Positions 21,526-33,734 of a stretch of DNA of 64,000 bases are shown one piece after another. The notes beneath the pieces are model-generated. The model worked only from the letters and a program-made list of their open reading frames with translations, was not told where the DNA came from and ran no database searches. The position numbers were made by a program, and so were the translations under genes. Source of the stretch: Adiantum capillus-veneris. Its lineage: Eukaryota > Streptophyta > Polypodiopsida > Polypodiales > Pteridaceae. The stretch lies in the NCBI GenBank assembly GCA_014529385.2, contig CM043967.1, positions 80,362,278 to 80,426,277 of the forward strand, given 5' to 3'. The first letter of the stretch is position 1. Each line of letters begins with the position of its first letter.

Positions 21526-22209
21526 TGTTGGGAGAAGAGGGGGAGATCGACCGCTTAAACTATTCAACACAAGCTCCCAAGCATCACCATCAACTTGTCC
21601 ACCTCTTCTTCCAATTTCCAAGCATACACACTCACACCTAGACTATGACACACACACACACACACACAGTGAACATAGAATTGACATAGACATGCTTGTA
21701 AGAGAGTGTAAGAGATGTGTAAGGGATGGAGACTAGATTAGAGAGTACACAACAAAATAACCATAGCATAAGAGAGTAGAGAAGAGAATCTGCAAGAGAA
21801 AGGCTTAAATCTAATCTCAAACTCCACGGCACCTCTCTTGTGGAGTTGGTATTTAATATATTATTTTTGAGTTTAAGGTGCCAAAAATTGAGGCCCCTCT
21901 TTTACAACCACTTCACTTTTGTAAATGAGTGAAGCTCATTAGTTCTTGCATGACCCATAAGGGGAGTTTCCACTACAACTATTTACGGAGCCATAGTGGC
22001 TTATTGAAATGATATTCTAAAATACTGTGCAAATATAAAATGGCCAAGAGTAATTGCCGTCGCCTCTTCATCAACTCTCCACATTCCACTCTACAAAATC
22101 ATCATCAACTCAATTAGTAAAACAAATAGACAGCATATAATTAACCATTACGCCAGCTATCCCAATTGCAGCTAACCACCACAACGGGAGGGTGCCCAGT
22201 CTCGTAACA
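21526..22209 (-). repeat. 3' LTR of the gypsy element
   Basis: 684 bp, TGTTGGGAGAAG...CTCGTAACA on the plus strand, i.e. TGTTACGAG...CCCAACA in sense. It contains an (AC)n run near 21651-21668 that is shorter in the other LTR. Confidence 0.95.
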
Positions 22210-22220
22210 TCCCTTCCACC
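22210..22220 (-). promoter_or_regulatory. Polypurine tract
   Basis: In sense the sequence is GGTGGAAGGGA directly before the TG of the 3' LTR, the expected plus-strand primer site. Confidence 0.75.
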
Positions 22221-22257
22221 AGGGATAGCAACTGTCCTCAGTTGCTCAATAGAGGAA

Positions 22258-22599
22258 TCAACTGGACCGTGAGTGATGGAAAGTGTGGAGAAGGTCGGGA
22301 AAGTTGCGAAGAAACTTTGCAGGCATCCACTTGGCATCCTCTCTAGGGTGGCCCTTGAAAGTCAAAAGGTAATGGTTATAAACGATTCCGGTGCGTGTAG
22401 CGGTGGTCTCATGATCAATTATTTTATCAGGAATGAGTTGCTCTTCTTGGTCTACAAGTGAAGGTGGGTCTTCATAAATGTGGTGTGTAGGTAGGGGTCC
22501 TCGGAATGGGCGTAAAAGACTAATGTGAAAGGCATTGTGAATGTGCCAATGTGCAGGTAGTTCTAAACGGAAAGAAACATCATTAATGATAGCTGACAT
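22258..22599 (-). pseudogene. Integrase C-terminus with chromodomain-like segment
   Basis: The frame contains FRLELPAHWHIHNAFHISLL, the conserved post-integrase motif of chromoviruses. It continues to YNHYLLTFKGHPREDAKW and MPAKFLRNFPDLL, which follows the chromodomain pattern of aromatic-x-(V/L)-KWKG, then a Trp and a C-terminal helix. In chromoviruses this domain steers integration to marked chromatin. The KW of the canonical KWKG is replaced (TFKG), so the domain may be divergent or decayed. It is offset in frame from the integrase core. Confidence 0.65.
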
Positions 22600-23530
22600 T
22601 TTGAAAGGTCCATAAAAACGAGGAGCAAGCTTAACAAAGACATTGGTATCAACACTTTTGATCCTCGTTTTTCGATGCGAAGTAAAACATGATCACCTTC
22701 TTTGAATTGGTGTGCCTTGCGGTGCTTGTTAGCATGCTTGGTGTAAAGTTCTTGGGAGTGTTTAATGGCAGAATGCACACGTGCATAAATATCATGAAAG
22801 TCAGTAGTGAAATCATCAGCGGCGGCAGGCACAACATTAGAAAGACGTGAAGCAGGAGTAGGAAGAGAGTGACCATATACAATTTCAAGTGGAGACTTAC
22901 CGGCGGTAGTGTGAGTGGTGTTGTTGTATACAAATTGCAAAATATGTAGGTAATCATCCCATTTCTTAGGTTGAGAAGAAACATAAACCTTTAACAAGTC
23001 AATAATAGTGCGGTTGGTGACTTCTCTTTGACCATTAGATTCAGGATGAAATGCAGAAGTGAAGTCAAGTGTAGTGCCAAGATTTTCAAACACAGTAGTC
23101 CAAAAAGCACTACAAAATTTTGAATCTCGATAAGAAATAATCACTTTAGGCAAACCATGATGTGGAAAAACAGTCTTAAGAAACAAAAGTGTAGCTTGAT
23201 GTGCTGTGAGTGTTTTCTTACAAGGAATGAAATATGCTTGTTTAGAGAAACGATCAATAATAGTTCATATCATGTCATGTTTGTGCATTGTGAGTGGGAA
23301 ACCAATAACAAAATCCATTGAAATGTGTTCTCAAGGTCTTTCAGGAATGGAGAGAGGGTGTAAAAGTCCCAATTTCTTACCTTAGCTGCTTTGATTTTCT
23401 GACAAATCAAACAAGTTGAAATATACTGTTTAACATCCATTCTGATAGTAAGCCAATAGAAATCACGACATAAATTTTGAAAAGTTGCAGCGAATCCTCT
23501 ATATCTAGCATAAGGTGGTTTGTGCAATTC
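22563..23530 (-). pseudogene. Integrase, H2C2 and catalytic core, broken
   Basis: The N-terminal zinc region reads HKPPYARYRGF then CLICQKIKA: the first His and both Cys are present, but the second His has become Tyr. The core reads GLPKVIISYRDSKF, where the usual SDRD catalytic Asp is Tyr, while FHPESNGQREVTNRT retains the catalytic Glu. A frameshift near 23190-23270 separates the zinc region from the core. The protein could not catalyse strand transfer. Confidence 0.8.
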
Positions 23531-23677
23531 TTCAATAATTAATGTACGGAAAGGTTAAGTCACACACAATTTTTGTTTGAAATAAAGGAAGTTTTCTTGA
23601 ATAGTGTATTCAAGGAATGTGTATACAGAATTATCAAGCATGTGTAATCATGTCGTTTTGAAGTCATCATCATGTGC

Positions 23678-25530
23678 CTAAGTGTCAGGCATAGTGTCAA
23701 ATGAAGTTCCCGTAATGGTTGATAGATGATTAAGTGAGGGTCTTCTACTCAAAGCATCAGCTACAACGTTTTCTTTACCAGGTTGGTATGGAATGTTGGG
23801 CTGAAAACTTTGAATAAAAGTGGCCCACTTAATATGTCTATTATCTATTAAGAGCTGAGAAAGTAAATATTTGATACTTTGTTGATCAGTCTTAATAATC
23901 AAGTCAGTACCCATTACATAGTGTTTCCAAATTTTCAATGTACGTACCACAGCCGTCAACTCTTTATCATAAGTACTGAACTTTGCTTCAGACGGGTTGA
24001 ATTTACGACTTTCGAAAGCAACTGGATGGTTATCTTGCATAAGGACTGCACCGATACCTTTTCCACTAGCATCAGTGACTACCACAAAGAAAGGTTTTTC
24101 AAAATGAAGCAATTGTGATACAGGTGCATTAGTCAAAGCATGTGTAAGTGTGTTAAATAAGCTTTCTTGCAAATCAGTCCATTCATAAGGCATATCTTTC
24201 TTCAACAAGAGAGTCAAATAATGTGATTTGTAAGCAAAATTACGAACAAATTTCCTGTAATAGCTACAAAGACCAATAAAAGATCGTAGCTCATGCAAGT
24301 TTTTGGGTCTAAGCCATGATTGAATGGCTTCAATTTTCTTTGGATCGACATGTATTCCCTTACCCGATACAATGTGTCCCAAATATTCAATTTCAGATTG
24401 GAAGAATGAACTCTTTTCAGGATTCAAATACAGGTGATTTTGTGCAAGCAGATCAAATACACGTGTTAAATGTTGTTTATGCTCGTCTTCAGATTTACTG
24501 AATACCAAAATGTCATAAAAAAATATAATCACAAAATCTTGATGGTCAATGAAAATTCGATTCATCATGCGTGTGAATGTGGCTGGTGCATTTATCAAAC
24601 CAAATGGCATGACAAGAAATTCATAGTGTTCAGTTTGTGTTTTGAAAGTAGTTTTGTAGACATCATGTTCAAACATTTTGACTTGGTGATACCCTGATTT
24701 AAGGTCAATTTTGCTAAAGATGTTTGCCCCTTTCAGTTTGTCTAATAGATCATCCACTCTAGGAATAGGAAACCTATGGTGATCTTGTTTAAAGCCCTGT
24801 AGTCGATACACATACGAAAGGTTTCATTTTTCTTCTTGACAAGAAGTACTGGAGCTCCGTATGGTGAACTATTAGGTCGGATTAGGCCTCGGTCAAGTAA
24901 ATCAGTGAATTGAGTTTGTATTTCCCTGTGTGCGGTAGGATTTACACGATAAGGTGCTCTACAAGGAGGTTCACTACCCGGTATAACGTCAATTTTGTGG
25001 TCTTCTGGGCGTGATGGTGGAATTCCAGGTGGCAGATCATGCATGAAACAATCTTTAAATTGTGAGAGAAATTCATGGTGTGTGGAATTACGTGAAGTTT
25101 TAGTTTCAGCAGAAATTTGATTTACCAATACTAGATACGTTTTCCCCTGTTTTCGAATTGCTCTTTTTGCTTGAGTGTGAGAGAGGAGTGGAAATTTTTG
25201 ATGTGCCATTGTTGCTTGGATGGAGAAATTTTTATTATTATGAGTGAGAGACATTGTACGTGTTTTATAATTAATCAACGGGTCAAATTCATGACGAAAT
25301 GGCATTCCTAGAATCATATCAAGACCATGCAATGGTGCTACCAAAAATGTACGTGCTTGTGTGAATTCACCAATGCAAACTTCAACAGTGACTTGAGTTT
25401 TACAATTAAAACGTTGATTATTAAAAACAGTTTTGACCTTGTGAGGTGATGAGATTTCAGAGAGTGATAGTTGCTGTGCCAATCGTGTGGAAATGAAATC
25501 ATGGCTACTACCATCATCTAACAGAATGGT
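23678..25530 (-). pseudogene. Protease, reverse transcriptase and RNase H of gypsy pol
   Basis: The protease active-site region reads [12 protein letters not shown], with DDG in place of the usual D-S/T-G, and [13 protein letters not shown] follows. RT motifs are [45 protein letters not shown] and MPFGLINAPATF. The catalytic box reads VIIFFYDILVFS, so the first Asp of the normal DD pair is Tyr. RNase H is well kept (VTDASGKGIGAVLMQ, YDKELTAVV, DALSRRPSL). A frameshift lies near 24750-24810, and a one-base offset separates gag from protease at 25518. The enzyme would be inactive. Confidence 0.85.
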
Positions 25531-26749
25531 GACATTTCATCCTTAACAGTGCCTTGCACTTTAAACAAAGTGTGAGGAGATATAGGAGTACCTGAGGATT
25601 GGTTGTCATCGTTATCATAATCAGGATCATATCCCTCACCGTAGTTAGCTTCCACTTCATTGTCGTCCGGTGTAGCATCTTCGATGAGGTTAAGAGTAGC
25701 TCCGTTGGGGCGGTTGTTGTTGAAGTGTTTTTGACTTGAATTTTTGTTGACTCCATTGGAATGGCCATTGGATTGACCATTTCCCTTAGCATGACCATTT
25801 GGGCACTTATCTGCATAGTGACCATATTGAAAGCATTTAAAACACTTCACCTTTTTGTTACCATTAGAATTTGGAGGAGAACGTTGGTTGAAAGAATTTT
25901 GGTTGCCTCGTTGCTGGGTGGTGTTGTTGTTGTTGCTCGTATGAGGTTGAGCAGTTGTAGCAGTTGTAGGAGAATTGTCGAATCTACGTGTTTTGAAAAA
26001 AGTACGGCTTTGGTGTTTGTTTCTGTCAAAGTTAGTAGAGAAAGGAGGTCTCCTGTTGCGGTTAGTGTTAGCAGGTTGATCTGTGTGAGAGTAATGTCCA
26101 CCTTTCTTCTTTTCTGCGTTGAGAGCCAATTTAATAGCTTTTGACAGAGAATCTGTTCCGAACATATCTACCTCAGCACTAATTTGTAGTGCCAAGCCTG
26201 ATATGTACTTTCGCTTCAATTTCCTGCGACTAACATGTTCAATAGCTTGCAATTGAATTAAACAATTCCAAAAACGGTCAAGGTAACCCTGTACATCTTC
26301 ATTTCTACACTGTTGAATTAAATCCCATTGACGTTGTGCTTTAACTTTGTACTGTGTGGGCAAAAATTGGGGTAAAAACACTTTTTTAAATGCATGCCAG
26401 GTGCGGGGTCTTCTTCCATGTTGTTTGGTGGCGCTCCTCCACAATGCGGCGTTGCTAGTGAGATGATTTGATGCATTTCACACTCGGGAAAGTCTTCATC
26501 ATGAAAATAGTCATCTAGTTGACTAACCCATGCTAGAACCGTGCTAGCATCTTTAGTGTCATCAAAATCCTTGAAAGTGAAGGCTTTTCTGCTATTTTTG
26601 TTTTTCTTGGGTATCGGTGCAGATTCGGTGCGTGCAGAATGCAATAATTTATCTTCAAGTTCTTGCCTTCGCATGCGTTCATATGTGAGTGATTGTTGCA
26701 GATTTTGAAGTTGTTCCGCAATTGTGGGTGCCTGAGGAAGGTGTGCCAT
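25518..26749 (-). pseudogene. gag of the gypsy element
   Basis: The ATG at 26749 starts MAHLPQAPTIAEQLQNL. A charged segment is followed by a capsid-like region (VLAWVSQLDDYFHDEDF, then TWHAFKKVFLPQFLPTQYKV in the next frame), an Asn-rich low-complexity linker, and an intact CCHC knuckle, CFKCFQYGHYADKC. One frameshift at about 26400-26440 splits the gene. It packages element RNA. About 1.36 kb of leader without an ORF lies between it and the PBS. Confidence 0.8.
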
Positions 26750-28107
26750 GATTGCGTGGTTTTTATTTTTATTTTTTTTTTCTTCTTTTTCTTTAAATAT
26801 ATATTTTAATAAATATTTAAATGGTAATGCTTAAAAAGGCTAATCGGTGATATTCACAGATGCAATATGCGGCATAAAGAGTAAAATAAATAACAGAATT
26901 GTAATGTACTTAGCTGAGAAATAGCGGTGGCGTCCAGTCCGGAATGGCGATGCGCTAGGAAATTGCCAGAAAAAGGGAGTGGTCCGACGGTGCGTTTGCG
27001 AGTTAGTCGAATTGCACGGTGCTCGATCTTTCGTATCCCCAAAATTAATGGTAATTTTAGCTTTCACAAAGGTTGTCGGAGACGATTCGCGAGGAATGGA
27101 CGGCTAATTTTATTTTTTTTTCCTTTGAACAACAAGATTTTTTTTATTTTTTTTTGAAGCTTGTGCGTCCAAGGGAGTCGGTGGCTTGATGTCTTTTACT
27201 AGTTGGGTTGGCGTAGACCGACCAAGGGAGTTAGAGAATGGTGTGTACAAGTTCTTAATAAAGGGGGGAGAGGCAATTTTTCTTGAGTTGGGCAGCCGGC
27301 CAATAGGTTTTAATTAAGGCCACACCTTTTATATATAGTGTGGAGCCATTGCATGGCGTGCAGAGAACGGCCGATAGCGCGCGAGTAGAGAGATGGAGAG
27401 TGGGACCGTGCAGAAGCCTTTTGAGGCTGCAAGGAAAGAGAGAAACCACTTGCATACTAGGGCGCTCCTACCGAGGGTAACTGCGTCAGTTTTGGTGATG
27501 GTAGGCAGTGGGTCTTGCATGCTTGCAAGAGCTCGTTCCCGTGAAGCTCTTAATGAAGAAAATGCGATTGACGAAATTATAGCTAAGACTCCTTTGCATG
27601 GAGGATGTTACCGAGAAAGCTTAGATTAGCCGGAAGAGGGTTGAATAATGGAGCTCGACCACTTGATGACCACGTTTCTTTGGCCTTTTCCCTGGAAATC
27701 TTGCAAGAGTCGCCTCCTTGCCGATAATCTTTACCAAATTCAACTTCTCTTCCAAAGTTGTAATTTAAGCTTCTCGACTTCTTTCAATTCTGAGTCGGCT
27801 CACTTTCTCATCCGTATCTTCACGTATACTCAAGATTAGCTAATGCTTAAATTTAGCTGCTGAACATACCCGTTCTTGATCGTCCTGAAGCCGAAACTAG
27901 AAACCGGTTGCCAATTAGTTGCCGATTTGCCGCCAATTAATGACCAAGCAAAATTTCTTTTGCAAATTCGATCGATTGGTTTTTGAATTGCTACGAATCC
28001 TTGAATCTTTGAATTGCAAAGTTGATGAATTGCAATTTGAAATTTGTCGATTCGAGGAATTCCTTCTTGAGATTGAAATCTGGGGCCAATTTTTCCTCGA
28101 ACTTGAA

Positions 28108-28119
28108 GCTCTGATACCA
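28108..28119 (-). promoter_or_regulatory. Primer-binding site, initiator tRNA-Met type
   Basis: In sense TGGTATCAGAGC follows the 5' LTR end CCCAACA after one base. This is the standard plant PBS complementary to the 3' end of tRNA-iMet. Confidence 0.95.
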
Positions 28120-28120
28120 C

Positions 28121-28799
28121 TGTTGGGAGAAGAGGGGGAGATCGACCGCTTAAACTATTCAACACAAGCTCCCAAGCATCACCATCAACCTGTCCACCTC
28201 TTCTTCCAATTTCCAAGCACACACACTCACACCTAGACTATGACACACACACACAGTGAACATAGAATTGACATAGACATGCTTGTAAGAGAGTGTAAGA
28301 GATGTGTAAGGGATGGAGACTAGATTAGAGAGTACACAACAAAATAACCATAGCATAAGAGAGTAGAGAAGAGAATCTGCAAGAGAAAGGCTTAAATCTA
28401 GCCCCAAACTCCACTGCACCTCTCTTGTGGAGTTGGTATTTAATATATTATTTTTGAGTTTAAGGTGTCAAAAATTGAGGCCCCTCCTCTTTTACAACCA
28501 CTTCACTTTTGTAAATGAGTGAAGCTCATTAGTTCTTGCATGACCCATAAGGGAAGTTTCCACTACAACTATTTACAGAGCCACAGTGGCTTATTGAAAT
28601 GATATTCTAAAATACTGTGCAAATATAAAATGGCCAAGAGTAATTGCCGTCGCCTCTTCATCAACTCTCCACATTCCACTCTACAAAATCATCATCAACT
28701 CAATTAGTAAAATAAATAGACAGCACATAATTAACCATTACTCCAGCTATCCCCATTGCAGCTAACCACTACAACAGGAGGGTGCCCAATCTCGTAACA
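28121..28799 (-). repeat. 5' LTR of the gypsy element
   Basis: 679 bp, aligned end to end with 21526-22209. The differences are single-base changes plus length changes in the AC run and in a CTC repeat. Confidence 0.95.
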
Positions 28800-28805
28800 T
28801 GTAAC

Positions 28806-30076
28806 TCACCGTAGAAGGTTAGTAACAACTGCACGCATATCCTCGGGCTTAGAAGCAACTGACCCGTCGGGCCTCCTCAACTGATTGACCTTGGTATGCG
28901 AATGCCGAGGTCCCACTGCCTCAAAGAAAGCACCAATCACTCTGTCGCCCACCTGGGTCCACTGAGATGCCTGTCGGTGGAAAGCAAACTCATGTCACCT
29001 GTCCTCTGTGCTAACAAGCTCCTGTCGAGCCTGTTGTAGCTGCTCCTCGAACCAAGGATTGTCTGGATGCTGCTCCTGCATCCTCTGTAATGAAGCAATG
29101 CCCCTTCTGAGACGCTGCTCCTCCTCTCGCTGTAGGCCGGCGAGCTAGAGACTCCTGGAGAAAGAAACGGCTAATCTGAGCTAGTCCTGAGGCCACTCTG
29201 TCTGCAGGAGAATCTTGCCTGTCCAACCTCTCTGTCTAGAGAGCCTTTACCCGCTCTCTTAGTGCCGAGTCCAACAAGACCCTCTCTGGGATGCGAAGAA
29301 TCATGCTCCCACTCCTCTGCCTGTTTGCCACTATGAGGATCACTGGTGCATGGTCCGAGAAGTAAGTCCCTGCCAGAATGCCAACTGTTCCTCCCAAGGC
29401 AGTGAAATGGTCACTAGTGTAGAAGCGATCTATCTGCAACTCCTCCCAGTCTGCGGTCTGAACGAGAGAAGGCAAGGTTGTCTTGGGGCCTCACAAAACT
29501 AGAATGCTGTCAAACATCCGAGACCCTCGGAGTCATACAAAACCTCTCCCAAGCTACCAGCTCAACTCCATGCACAATAGCATGGCTACCACCAATCCTG
29601 TCAGAAGGGTCCTCCAACATGTTGAAGTCCCCTCCTATGCACCAGTGTTCTGCCTGCGGTAGAGACTCAACTATCTGTGACCAAAACTCTACTCGAGCAC
29701 TCGCCACATTGGGCGCATAGATGTTCAGGAAGCCCACTAGGCAACCTTGAGCCTGCATAGTAATCCACTGAGCCGTGCCTGGCACAATAATCCCTCTGTC
29801 CACAATGGCCTGTTGCAAAGAATCCGCAATAGTCATACATACCCCACCCTGGATGCCTCCAGGTCCAAAAGCAGTTGACCAAAAAGTATCATATCGTCCA
29901 CGCAGGAGCTGACCACAACGTCTAATGCGGCTCTCACACAGATGGTGCTCCTGAAGCATAAGGAGATCAATCTCTCCTCTCGCAAGGCAGCGCTGAAGCT
30001 CCTGACGCAGTCGGCCCCGCTGACGCTGAAACTGGGGCCCACCTAGTCCCTGCACGTTCCATGAGACGATCCTCAT
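28806..30076 (-). pseudogene. LINE-B copy 1 ORF2, endonuclease half and linker
   Basis: The ATG at 30076 begins MRIVSWNVQGLGG, the classic L1 APE endonuclease start. It continues with IDLLMLQEHHL (catalytic Glu), LVGFLNIYAPN, CIGGDFNMLEDP and, after a frameshift near 29490, YFSDHAPVIL (terminal His). The segment 28806-29230 is a Gln/Arg-rich helical linker before the RT. The upstream ORF1 ends in an overlapping ATGA at 30073-30076, the same arrangement as in copy 2. A stop near 29237 and the frameshift disable it. Confidence 0.85.
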
Positions 30077-31900
30077 GGGGAGCGAGAGAGAACAGATGCT
30101 ACCACAGCAGCTAGACGGGCTATCTTCGAGGCTGGCTTGGATGGGGAGTAATCCACATCCGAGCGTCCTGTAGATAGGCGTGACTACGAGTGCCTGGCCC
30201 AAGCCCAAGCAGAGCGAGCCATACGTAAAGAAACCTCCTCTATCCAGGAGTCCTCATGAATGTATACATAGCATGGCAAGCACTGTGCATCGGCAAAGAA
30301 GTAAACCACAATGTGTACATCCTGCTGAATCTGGAGGTGTCACCGCAAACTTGGCCAATGGCCACAAAGTCTGAAGCATGTCTGTAACTCCTAGTTCTCC
30401 CATGTGGTGAGAGAACTCTAGGACCTGTGTGTGCAACCATCCCAACAGTCAGTCGAGAGTCCACTCAGTCTAGTCTCTGCCTCAAAGGGAAAAGGAGAAG
30501 CCAACTGCTGAGTCCAACGCCTCTGTCCCCCTAGCTGCAAGGAACAAAACATGGACCCTGAAGCAGGCTGCCTCATGGTCTACTGAGGGGTGGCCGAGAA
30601 AATGAGTAAAGTCGTAGTCGAAGAAGTCCCATCGGCGCCGGATGTCAATGCTCGTCAGACCACGAGGGGTAGCTGCAAGGGGAGACGTCTGTACCTGTAG
30701 AGGGGGCCGCAAGAAAAGCTGTCCCTCTCTCGCATAGCGACTCGTGGCAAAGGCGTTGCCAAGAGATCTCCTAGCAGCCGGAGAAGGCCCTGCCCCCTGG
30801 GTCGACTCTGGAACTGAAACAGGAGGGGGGAGGAGGAGCGGGGGGGAGCGGTGGAGAAGAGGGGCGGGGGGGAGCGGCAGAGGGGCGGGGGGGGGGGGGG
30901 GGGATGAGGAGGGGGTAACTCTGGGGGGGGGGGAGGGGTTGTCGAGGGTGAAGCTGGGGTGGGGGCTGGAGGAGGGACCTCATCCTGCTCAAGAGGATCA
31001 AACCGGTTCCCCGTGGGAACCCACTACTGCTGAGTAGGCGCCTGAGGACCACTCTGAGTGCCAGGTTGTCGTTGTGGCCCCTGTCGTCGTCGACCACGGA
31101 CCTGCTGCCATCCCTCCTCCTCTGGAGTCCCAGGCTTAGAGGGTGGCTATGCATGTGGGCCCTGTGCGTCTGTTGGCCAGCCCTTGTAGGTTGGGGCTGA
31201 GTTTGTGGTGTAGGTCAAGGCCTCCTCCGTGGACAGGCCTTCGCTAGATGGCCCATCTGTCGACAAATGAAGCACTGGTTCGGGAGGCTCGAATACTCCA
31301 CACTCTGTCTAAACCAACCCCCACTGACCCGAGGCAGAAGAATAACCTTCGGGAGCGTGTGAGTGTCTGACCAAAACGCGAACTGAGGGAATGCCAGTCG
31401 CCTTGGAAGCTATTGAGGCTACCGTGCGAGGTGTCTCCAGGACGGTCCCAATGGCTGAGCTGATCCTGGACAAAAGTGGTAAGTACTCCCTCCGCAAACC
31501 CGGAAAGCAGACGGAGATGGGGATGTGTGCCTCCTCTACTAGAACATCCGAAGTAGGGTCGAAACCATGTCTCCACTAACGATAGTGGGCTCGTGCTGCT
31601 CGGATGGTCAATGGACTCATGGTGATGACCTTGGACGCCATCTCGGAGGTCTCAAACTCGATTTGATAGTAATCTCGTCCGAGTATCTATACGTCCAAGA
31701 TCTTGCCCACCTCTGCGAGAAGGCGGGTCTGGAGAAGGTCACGCAGCTCTTCTCTGCTAGGTCGGGTGCCGAGAATCTTGCAGATGACAGAAGTCGCCTG
31801 CAAGCGCTCTGCCTCTGTCGCTAGGCTCGCTTGCTCTGTCGGTGAAAGAGCAAGTCGAATGGTGGGCTCAGCGGGGTCGGGCGAGGGGGCTTCAGACGAG
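30073..31900 (-). pseudogene. LINE-B copy 1 ORF1 (DUF4283/zinc-knuckle type)
   Basis: Sense order: a degenerate start (ACG in place of the ATG of copy 2, near 31910), a DUF4283-like fold, the intact knuckle CFICRQMGHLAKAC near 31236-31276, a Pro-rich stretch coded by long C runs (G runs at 30885-30945 on the plus strand), and a C-terminal part ending just before ORF2. It would bind LINE RNA. Frameshifts and several stops are present. Confidence 0.75.
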
Positions 31901-32214
31901 TCCCTCTATGGCGGAGCTGGAGCCTCCGTCTGTGTCTACTGCTGTGGCGAAGAAGCGGACGGAGAAGAGACTCTGCAACGGAGCGCGCCGAGCACTGTCC
32001 AACGAAACAATGCTGCCAGAGCCAATTGTAGGAGTCTTCGGGAAAGAGGAAGATGGGGGGGGAGGGGAGAGCGGATAAGGCGGGCCATGGGGCAGGAACT
32101 CAAGACTGATTAATCAAAACTGATAAATTACATAGGCTGCACTAAATCACCATCTTATTTTGGGCACCCACATATACCCCACACAATTCAAGCTAGCATT
32201 CAGAGATTCATAGT

Positions 32215-32333
32215 ATCTCCTTTATGGACCTCTTTTTTGTACCCAGACATGGTAGCAGATTCACCAATTTGTAACGGATTGGTCTCATATGTCATTTTGG
32301 CCTTTTGAAGACGTTAATATATCATTTTATTTC
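32215..32333 (+). mobile_element. LINE-A 3' UTR fragment
   Basis: Only the 3' UTR is present: GTACCCAGACATGGTAGCAG, then GGTCTCATATGTCATTTTGG and AATATATCATTTTATTTC, followed at once by a (TC)n/(AC)n microsatellite. It is an extremely 5'-truncated copy in plus orientation. Confidence 0.8.
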
Positions 32334-32334
32334 A

Positions 32335-32408
<74 letters not shown>

Positions 32409-32410
32409 AC
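32334..32410. repeat. (TC)n(AC)n microsatellite, left half
   Basis: Alternating TC and AC blocks directly follow the LINE-A tail. The same block order resumes at 33738-33807 on the other side of LINE-C. Confidence 0.95.
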
Positions 32411-33734
32411 TTTTTTTTTTGTAAATCGATTTGATTAATTTACTAGTGGGAAACCTGAAAAGCGAGGAAAACCCACTGAAAGGGTCTTATACACACCTTG
32501 TTATGGAAATTTATGGATGTCGATACATTTATACTAGAGTGCCTACACCTGGCACGCTGGAGCACAGAACTACTCAGCTATAGAGAGTAGCTAAAAACAT
32601 TCATATGAAAGCTGATGCATCTCTATGGTAATATCACCAACTTCCAAAGCAAACCGTAACGATTGCCTAAGAGAAAGTTTGGAGAGTGGGAATGGGTCTG
32701 CATGAGTACGATGGAACATGTAAGCTTTATGCTGACTCCACAAGGTCCAATAAGCCCAGTATCTGACCCACATAAAGAAGACCGCAAAACGCTGTAGTGT
32801 CGGTGAGAAAATGCCAAATGCCCATAACCTTTTGTGAAAGACAACCCCAGGAAAACGAAGCCGCATATAAGGCGAAGGAAGTCTCTAGTAACGCAGCAAT
32901 CCCACAATAAGTGACAAATATCCTCTTCTGCAGTCGAGCAACGAACGCAAGAAGAAGGACGAATATGACGCGCTCGAAGAAAAGTGCCGACGGGAAGCAC
33001 TCCAAGAAAACATCGCCAAAGAAACATGTGCTCTTTCAAAGGCAAATGGCTTTTCCACAAGGCAGAGAGGAGTTTCCTCCACCAAGAGGTCAGATTTGTG
33101 CATGCACCAAGGGGCATTACAATGACCATCAAGCCATGGTAGTGGTAGAAGAAGAGCATAAATTTGACCTGCAGAAATATCTCGAAAAGGCGTTTCTCGA
33201 AGAACCCAATCAGACATGCGATCACCATCAGGCAAAGGTGAAACAGGCAAAAAGTCGAGCAGCATGCTTTGAAGCTCTCTCCAAAATTGACGGTAATGCA
33301 TGCCCAATCCAAAACAGCGAGCTGCAAAGGGAAACTCAAAAGTATATCCAGCCTCATCGACCACATCCTCAACCACATGAATGCAACCAGAGAGAAAGTA
33401 GGCCTGACGAGGGGAGCAGTCGACCAAAGTAAGAGAGACTGCCCGGCTCCAATGGAGACTTTCCAAACAAATCAAACCACCTTCCTGCTGAGGATTCCAC
33501 GATAAATGCATCGTAACCTCTTTCCAGGCAGAGACTAGAGTGGAAGCAAGAGGACATCCAGGAATGTGCCCTTCCATCTTGCCAAAAACCACCTCCCAGA
33601 TAGATGGTTTCCAATGGCCAAAAGCAGAAGTAACAACATGCTCACCGAGGAATGCAAACATCAGAGTCCAAGGCTGAATTTGTTGCACAAGAGTGGGCAA
33701 CAACATAGCTTTCCTCGCAAGAACATGCCTGTGC

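Larger units (their letters stand above)
21526..28799 (-). mobile_element. Ty3/gypsy element with chromodomain-like end (chromovirus-like)
   Basis: A 7.3-kb minus-strand LTR retrotransposon with LTRs at both ends, a tRNA-iMet primer-binding site, a polypurine tract, gag with a CCHC knuckle, and pol in the order protease, RT, RNase H, integrase and chromodomain-like segment. The pol order and chromodomain-like tail place it in Ty3/gypsy (Metaviridae), probably near chromoviruses. Frameshifts and lost catalytic residues make it non-autonomous. By eye its LTRs differ at about 17 positions plus a few small indels over about 680 bp, so the insertion is fairly recent. It lies inside LINE-B copy 1. 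Confidence 0.9.
19831..32100 (-). mobile_element. LINE-B copy 1 (plant L1), split by a gypsy element
   Basis: This is a minus-strand L1 with a DUF4283-type ORF1 plus zinc knuckle, an APE endonuclease and an RT, closely similar to copy 2 at 46218-52455. Its two parts are 28801-32100 (5' half) and 19831-21525 (3' half), and the Ty3/gypsy element lies between them. The homology to copy 2 ends at about 19834 in the sequence CCCATGGC (sense), so roughly the last 1 kb, including the C-terminal region and poly(A), is missing. The 5' end near 32100 is placed only approximately. Confidence 0.85.

Noticed and set aside
27393-27629. ORF of 78 codons in the gypsy leader as an extra gene
   Set aside because: Short, no domain, antisense to the element, and located in the leader between PBS and gag.
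32911-33432. Plus-strand ORF of 173 codons
   Set aside because: It is antisense to LINE-C ORF2, whose zf-RVT motif is on the minus strand.
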